Origin: Ruminococcus sp.
Lineage (GTDB): Bacteria; Bacillota; Clostridia; Oscillospirales; Acutalibacteraceae
Assembly (NCBI GenBank): GCA_003521625.1
Contig: DPHV01000024.1
Coordinates: forward strand, 521,005-585,004
Direction of reading: 5' to 3'
DNA length: 64,000 nt
Both the position numbers and the translations under genes were made by a program. The notes under the pieces are model-generated. The model searched no databases, was not told the origin of the DNA, and worked only from the letters and a program-made list of their open reading frames with translations. Positions 59,041 through 64,000 of this stretch are shown piece by piece (positions within the stretch are counted from its first letter, which is position 1; the number at the start of each line of letters is the position of its first letter).

Positions 59041-60006
59041 CTAATTGTTATAAGGACTCTTTTTTATAACCTTGATTATTTCATCTCTCAGACTCTTCGG
59101 TTCTAATATTTCGCAGGTATCAAGAAATTGAAGTGCCCAGATATACATTCCCTTTTGTGATGCATAAAGTATTGCCGTGAATGTGTCGTCATCATTATTG
59201 CTGATATGTATATCTGTTCCGAAACGCATAATAACAGCGTCAAGAATATACTTGTGACAACGCATTTTTATCTGCTCGGGTTTTCCTCCGTACATATACA
59301 CTGAATTTTGTATGTACCTGTCCAATTTAAAATCCTTCGGCAGTGGATAAATATCTTCATCTGTCAGATGCAAATCTTTTATTTTGCTGATGTGGTAGTG
59401 ACAGGGTTCCTCTGCTCCGTCCCAAACGCAAATAAGGTAGTAATTACCGTCATATACAGCCATACTATACGGACTGACAATATGACGGCGATCGCCTTTT
59501 TGGTGAAGCTTTTTGTCAAATCCGTATTCCGTATAGATAAAGGATACTTTCTTCTTTTTGATAATTGCTTCATCAAGCAGAGAAATATTATAGAAGGTTT
59601 CCTTGTTAGGTGTTTTCATATTATCACGGCAAACCGTCAGCGCAGTGTAACTCTTACTCTTATGAACATTTGTAAGCTTTTGCAGCTTTTTAATCAAATC
59701 AGCCGAAGCCTTTGCCGGAATTGTATTATTCGAGTAAACGCTGTCCATAAGTAACCGCAATTCGCTTGTATCAAACAGCCTGCTCCTCAGATAATAGCCT
59801 TCTTTATTTTCTTTAAATACAGAAACATCAAAGCCTGCAAGATTTAACGCATCACAACAGTCAGAGACAGTACGGCGGTCAATATCTCTGCCGTAAAGCT
59901 GTATCATTTTTGATTTGATGTCTTTCATACTCAGGATATTATCCCCGTCGGAATAATCCCATAAAATTTTCAGTAAACATATTATATTGGCTTTAGGTGA
60001 TGACAT
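59041..60006 (-). CDS. WYL-domain transcription regulator
   Basis: A 321-residue regulator: an N-terminal winged helix-turn-helix (IICLLKILWDYSDGDN, MKDIKSKMIQLYG, RRTVSDCCDALNLAGF) and a WYL domain from about 135 (VSFIYTEYGFDKKLHQKGDR, RHIVSPYSMAVYDGNYYLIC, YHISKIKDLHL) with the SPY..v...Y.YL pattern and a C-terminal WCX-like part (IWALQFLDTCEILEPKSL). WYL proteins sense nucleic-acid or small ligands and often control defence and mobile-element genes. It is transcribed in the same direction as the hydrolase/nuclease gene, 95 bases upstream of it. Confidence 0.9.
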   Translation of the reverse strand: MSSPKANIICLLKILWDYSDGDNILSMKDIKSKMIQLYGRDIDRRTVSDCCDALNLAGFDVSVFKENKEGYYLRSRLFDTSELRLLMDSVYSNNTIPAKASADLIKKLQKLTNVHKSKSYTALTVCRDNMKTPNKETFYNISLLDEAIIKKKKVSFIYTEYGFDKKLHQKGDRRHIVSPYSMAVYDGNYYLICVWDGAEEPCHYHISKIKDLHLTDEDIYPLPKDFKLDRYIQNSVYMYGGKPEQIKMRCHKYILDAVIMRFGTDIHISNNDDDTFTAILYASQKGMYIWALQFLDTCEILEPKSLRDEIIKVIKKSPYNN

Positions 60007-60106
60007 AGCTTACCCCCCAGAACGTTTTTTAACATTTAAATTATAGTTGCTACACAAAATTTTATCACAATCACCTCGTAATTTCAACAAGTGCAATAAT
60101 AATCTA

Positions 60107-60258
60107 CTAGTCAGACTGATTTTTCAAATGTCTGCTGACGGCTACGGATACGGTGAAACAATCGACAGACTTAATATTCTCGGATATAAAACTAAAAAGG
60201 GAAATCCATTCGGCAAAAACAGTCTGTATGACCTCATTCGTAACGAAAGATACAAAGG
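60107..60258 (+). pseudogene. Fragment of a serine recombinase
   Basis: The frame contains LVRLIFQMSADGYGYGETID, RLNILGYKTKKGNPFGKNSL and YDLIRNERYKGT, a textbook match to the middle of the Recombinase domain of large serine recombinases (V..IF.m...G.g...I...Ln..G..t..G..w....v..il.N..Y.Gt). No resolvase catalytic domain lies upstream and the similarity ends at about 60258, where a different gene begins. It is an insertion or recombination scar. Confidence 0.75.
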
Positions 60259-62895
60259 TACTGGACTAATATTGAGGCACTCAACGAGCTTGCAGTAAGG
60301 CTTGAAAAAGCGTTTGAAAGCACAAGAAAGCTCAACGAGCAGAGAGCAAGAGCAGCGGAAAATACGGAAACAGAACAAAGAAAAAACACCCGTCCTGACA
60401 TTGATAGGAAGGATGTTGTGTTTGCCGATAGTGATAAGGTTTCATTTGATTATAATGTTACACAAGAAGAAATTAACCAATATGTTGAAAAAGCAATTAC
60501 AAAAGAAAATAAGCAGGATTATAAAAAATATGCAAATATTTCTCAAAAGTTAATGAATGACGTATCAAGTGAAATTGATTTAACAGGTTATTCGCATGCG
60601 TTGAGAGATAATGATATTCGTCATATATTTAATTCACATGGAAAAATAACTAATGAGAAATATCCTGTTACAGCAAAAGACGTTGAACTCATACCGTATA
60701 TAATTGAAAACTATGATAAGGTATATTATTATCCTAAAGGTAAAAATGAAGGCTTGCTTTATGTAAAAGTCAGTAAGGAAGGTGTTGTTTACTATGTTGA
60801 GCAAATTACAACTAAATATGGAAACGAAAAACTGTTAGTAAATAAACAAATGATAAAGACAGGAATAAACGATATTCCGGATATTACTGAATTAAAAAAT
60901 GCAATATTAAAAAAACAGAGTAAAAGTGAATTTCTGGCTGACCTAAAAGCCCGTCAGGTGTACGCCCAAAGCGTGTATCACTCTTACTCTGCTAATACAA
61001 GTCTACAACAAAACAACAATAATGTCAAGCACTCGGTTGATGATTCAATAGACAATAAATACCTTGAATCCGTAAAGAACAACGACCTTGAAACAGCGCA
61101 GAAGCTTGTTGATGAAGCGGCAAAGGAAAACGGATATACTATAAAGGCTTATCACGGAACCTCAAACGGAGGATTTAATGTATTTGATACTTACGGAAGT
61201 AACTTCGGACTTTTTGGACAAGGTTCGTATTTTACAGAAAACAAATCAGTTGCGGAAAGCTATACGAAAAAAGGTAAAGGAGATAACAAAAAGGTATACG
61301 AGTGTTACCTTGATATAAAAAATCCGCTTGATATGGATAAGAATGCCAATGTAGAAGATTGGATTAGGGCTTCGGGCATTGATGACGATTATTATTTTGA
61401 GGATTGCAAAACAAATGAGGATTGTTTTAAAGCGTTGAAAGAATATTGTCAGGATGACGGAATGTATAAATATGAAGCAGAATCATTTATTTTTGACACT
61501 ATACTGGCAATGAATTATGACGGAATAACTCATATCGGCGGAGGAAGATATAACAAAAAGGACGAAACCCGACACAGGGTGTGGATTGCTTTTGAGCCTA
61601 ATCAAATTAAATCCGCAGACCCGATAACCTATGACGACAACGGCAATGTTATTCCGCTTTCTGAAAGGTTTAAGAATGAGAAGGTCGATATTCGCTATTC
61701 AAAAGATGATAAAATAGATTCTGATGACAAAAAAATAACTGTCGGAATGAGCGACAGCGAAAGAACGGAAATTCTTAAGAATACGGTATTGACATTAGCA
61801 GACTACGAAGCTGCAAAGAAGAAAGTCGGAAAAACAGTTGATACTGCTACTGTTATTTCGTTACAGGATACTCTCAGAAATAACGCATATAAAATATTGC
61901 GTGTGCTCGGTGACAAATTTAAAGTATTTGAAAAAATTTACAAAAATAAAAATGTAAATTTAGAGTTTGATTATTCAAAAGGTACTTTAAAAGAGAGTGT
62001 TAACAAGCAAGGTAATATTTCAACTGATTATTCTGATTTTGCAAAAATGCTTTGTGTTTTTGATGAGATTGTTAATAATGCGGTGCCGATAGAAGTGCAT
62101 ACAGACAGATATGCAGGAACAGAAAGACATAATCCTGATTTAAAATATGACTATGTTCTTTTAAGCGGTTTTAAGGACAAAGAATACATTGTTCCGGTTG
62201 AATTGCATATAAAAGAATATTTCAAAAGAGAACCCAATAAGCTCTATGTTTCAATTACTTTAGGTAAAACAAAAATAGAGGATAACGTCTTAGCGGTAAC
62301 CACTGAACCTGAAAAAGATTTAGTTAGAAATACCGCTCGGTTATCCTCTAAAGTAAGTCTACCACAGTTGATTTCCAAAGTCAATAGTCCGTACGGGAAT
62401 TTTTATAAGTACATTCCGGATGAATTGTTAAACGAAAATCAGCTTGCACTAAAAGCAGAATCACTGCAAGACGAAGAAAAAATGCTGTCGGATTTAAGAA
62501 AAAAGAATATTTCTGACAGCGGCATATCCGAAATAAAGCTTGCAATTGATGATACAATCACAGACGGAATGTTTGCCGACGGTGATTTGTTTGACGAGGA
62601 CGGATATATTCGGCAGTCGGTGTTTGAAAAAGCAGTAAAGGACAATCCCGATTTTGCGCTTACGGCTGTTTATAACCACGCCGCAAAAACTGCCGATATT
62701 GCAGAGTATTCAGAGAGTTTTGAAAGATTATACTCCTTTGGCGTAAAGGGCGTTACGTACGACAGCATTAAGAAAAGCGGCAATTTTACAAGAGAAATTA
62801 ATATTCTCGGTGCAGGCGTTGCGTATTCTGCCGTTCAGTCGGGAAACAACGATTTTAAGGTTGATACCCGTGACAACCAAGTCGGCAACCCATAA
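60259..62895 (+). pseudogene. 5'-truncated polyvalent (multi-domain effector) protein of an ICE or phage
   Basis: An open frame of about 880 codons, fused at its 5' side to the recombinase fragment. Domains as read: a helical linker (EALNELAVRLEKAFESTRKL), and a BECR-type nuclease-like segment (TGYSHALRDNDIRHIFNSHG, ELIPYIIENYDKVYYYPKG). An ADP-ribosyltransferase-like domain follows (TIKAYHGTSNGGFNVFDTYG, LFGQGSYFTENKSVAESY, MNYDGITHIGGG). Then comes a MuF-C-like segment (YDYVLLSGFKDKEYIVPVEL) and an acidic tail. These are the modules of the polyvalent proteins carried by conjugative elements and phages. A GTG at 60418 could start a shorter 825-residue product, but the N-terminal domains are clearly missing. 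AT-richness differs from the flanking genes. Confidence 0.7.
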
Positions 62896-62988
62896 AATTT
62901 TGTGTAAATAATAATCCTTCAAGCAATAAAGAATACTGGATTGCGGTGCAATCAGGCTTTCTGATTTGCCCCGTGTCAACTCTTCATT

Positions 62989-63041
62989 CCTGTCCGTGGA
63001 ATGTTATGCACGCCGTGCGTGAATAACATTTTGCGGACAGG
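62989..63041. repeat. Long palindrome beside the IS256 transposase
   Basis: CCTGTCCG, then AATGTTAT and CACG, mirrored by CGTG, ATAACATT and CGGACAGG: a 53-bp imperfect palindrome 23 bases past the transposase stop. It may be the transposase terminator or part of the element end. The remaining gap 62896-63063 shows nothing else. Confidence 0.6.
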
Positions 63042-63063
63042 AAATTCTATTCTCAGGGGCAAA

Positions 63064-64000
63064 TCAAGCAGGTATTCTGTCCTCAAATATAATAGAAAGT
63101 TGGCTTAAAACCACATCCCAGTTTCGACATCTTTGCGTCCAGCGTTCGACAATTTTTTGCGACGCTAAATACAACATTTTGCGCAGGCTGTCATCATTTG
63201 TGAATGACGGCTTGTTCTTCGTAATCTGCCTGAACTGACGGTTCAAACCTTCGATAATATTCGTTGTATATATTATCTTCCGAACCTCGGGCGGATATGC
63301 GAAAAAGGTGGAGAGAATATCCCAATTTTCTTCCCAGCTTTTTACGCAAGACGGATATGTTTTGCCCCACTTGTCCTTGAACAAAATCAGGTTGTTCATA
63401 GCTTCTTCCTCGCTGATTGCCTGATACACTTTCTTGAGGTCAGCCATCAGATCTTTGATGTGCTTGTAGCTTACGAATCTTGTGCTTGAGCGTATCTGAT
63501 GAATGATACAACGCTGAATTTGTGCGTTTGGAAAAGCTGCCTCAATAGCTTGTCTGAAGCTTGTCAGACCGTCCACGCAGAACAGAAATACATCCTTAAT
63601 TCCACGAGTTTTGAGTTCGTTCAACACATTCAGCCAGAATTTACTGCTCTCATTTTCGCCTATCCATATGCCGAGAATGTCTTTCTGACCGTCAAGGTTG
63701 ATGCCCAAAACTACATATGCCGCCTTTGTAATATACTGATGATTTTCCTTTACTTTGTAATGGATTGCATCCATAAACACAAACGGATATACTGCTTCAA
63801 GAGGTCGGTTTTGCCATGCAGTAACGTCAGGCATAATCTTCTCGCTTATCTTGCTGACAAGCTCGGGAGAGATTTCTACATCATACAGATTTTTGATTTG
63901 CTCGGCAATGTCACGCTGACTCATTCCGCAGGCGTAGAGTGAGAGAATTTTCTCTTCCATACCGTCAACATTGCGGTTATATTTGCCGATTATTTTAGGT
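63064..64000 (-). CDS. IS256-family (mutator-type) transposase, N-terminus outside the window
   Basis: At least 311 residues to the window edge. The frame continues upstream of Met 63960 (PKIIGKYNRNVDGMEEKI) and is open at 64000. Recognisable blocks are ILSLYACGMSQRDIAEQI, AVYPFVFMDAIHYKVKENHQ (first Asp), LGIWIGENESSKFW, LFCVDGLTSFRQAIEAAFP (second Asp), IQRCIIHQIRSSTRF, YTTNIIEGLNRQFRQIT (Glu) and the C-terminal tail. All DDE residues are present. It should be an active-looking copy apart from the part not seen. Its inverted repeats are not resolved here. Confidence 0.93.
   Translation of the reverse strand, partial: PKIIGKYNRNVDGMEEKILSLYACGMSQRDIAEQIKNLYDVEISPELVSKISEKIMPDVTAWQNRPLEAVYPFVFMDAIHYKVKENHQYITKAAYVVLGINLDGQKDILGIWIGENESSKFWLNVLNELKTRGIKDVFLFCVDGLTSFRQAIEAAFPNAQIQRCIIHQIRSSTRFVSYKHIKDLMADLKKVYQAISEEEAMNNLILFKDKWGKTYPSCVKSWEENWDILSTFFAYPPEVRKIIYTTNIIEGLNRQFRQITKNKPSFTNDDSLRKMLYLASQKIVERWTQRCRNWDVVLSQLSIIFEDRIPA

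Noticed and set aside
1..64000. CRISPR arrays, tRNA or rRNA genes
   Set aside because: No regularly spaced direct repeats, no cloverleaf-like GTTCRANNC arms at the right spacing and no rRNA-like conserved blocks were noticed on reading both strands.

Overview
The window looks like a chromosome segment from a low-GC anaerobic Clostridia, most likely an Oscillospiraceae member close to Ruminococcus. The evidence is the Firmicutes gene order rplU-prp-rpmA-obg-mrnC with an N-terminally extended L27, a thrS T-box leader, a cotJABC spore-coat operon, and three large secreted proteins that end in type I dockerins. No tRNA, rRNA or CRISPR array was seen.

Layout. 1-9 kb, minus strand: housekeeping genes (YitT-like protein, mrnC, obg, rpmA, prp, rplU, yigZ, rpmE, a VanY-fold pseudoenzyme, T-box-controlled thrS, a membrane protein). 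9.2-10.7 kb, plus strand: a short SpoIID-like protein and cotJA-cotJB-cotJC; cotJC is cut after codon 64 by an element carrying a large serine recombinase (10.6-12.3 kb). 13.0-25.2 kb, minus strand (locus A): three blocks, each behind the same promoter type, encoding a pseudo-receiver, a dockerin protein, lipoproteins, a zinc-ribbon protein, several unknown proteins and a two-component system with two membrane sensors. 26-30 kb: a permease, a truncated IS3-family copy and small envelope genes. 30.2-34.8 kb: a coupled LytTR regulator, exported protein and GHKL kinase operon. 35.4-41.2 kb: the collapsed remains of an ABC transporter and a 1789-residue subtilisin-dockerin protein. 41.4-44.7 kb, minus strand: an acyltransferase and an AgrC/AgrA-like pair. 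44.8-46.6 kb: conjugative-element debris and a second IS3-family copy interrupted by a MITE. 46.6-54.7 kb, plus strand (locus B): a second, paralogous version of locus A with a wrecked sensor/regulator gene. 55.4-64 kb: a ParE-type toxin-antitoxin pair, a phosphatase and metallophosphoesterase pair, an alpha/beta-hydrolase fused to a GIY-YIG nuclease, a WYL regulator, recombinase and polyvalent-protein debris, and an IS256-family transposase running off the window.

How the genes work together. Loci A and B are the best candidate for an undescribed system. Four gene families (pseudo-receiver, DUF4428-type zinc-ribbon protein, QNHM lipoprotein, and a protein starting MG(I/L)FDS) recur in both, each with a dockerin protein carrying PVAG repeats. 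Four promoters share the box GYACTWWRGTAC placed 23-24 bases before the -10 element, and both loci contain the same terminator sequence. I infer a regulon driven by the intact LuxR-type regulator of locus A, building a surface assembly whose function I cannot name.

Mobile DNA has reshaped the window. MITE-like palindromes with TTAG duplications sit in an IS copy and supply the C-terminal codons of host genes. Several genes are clean deletion fusions.
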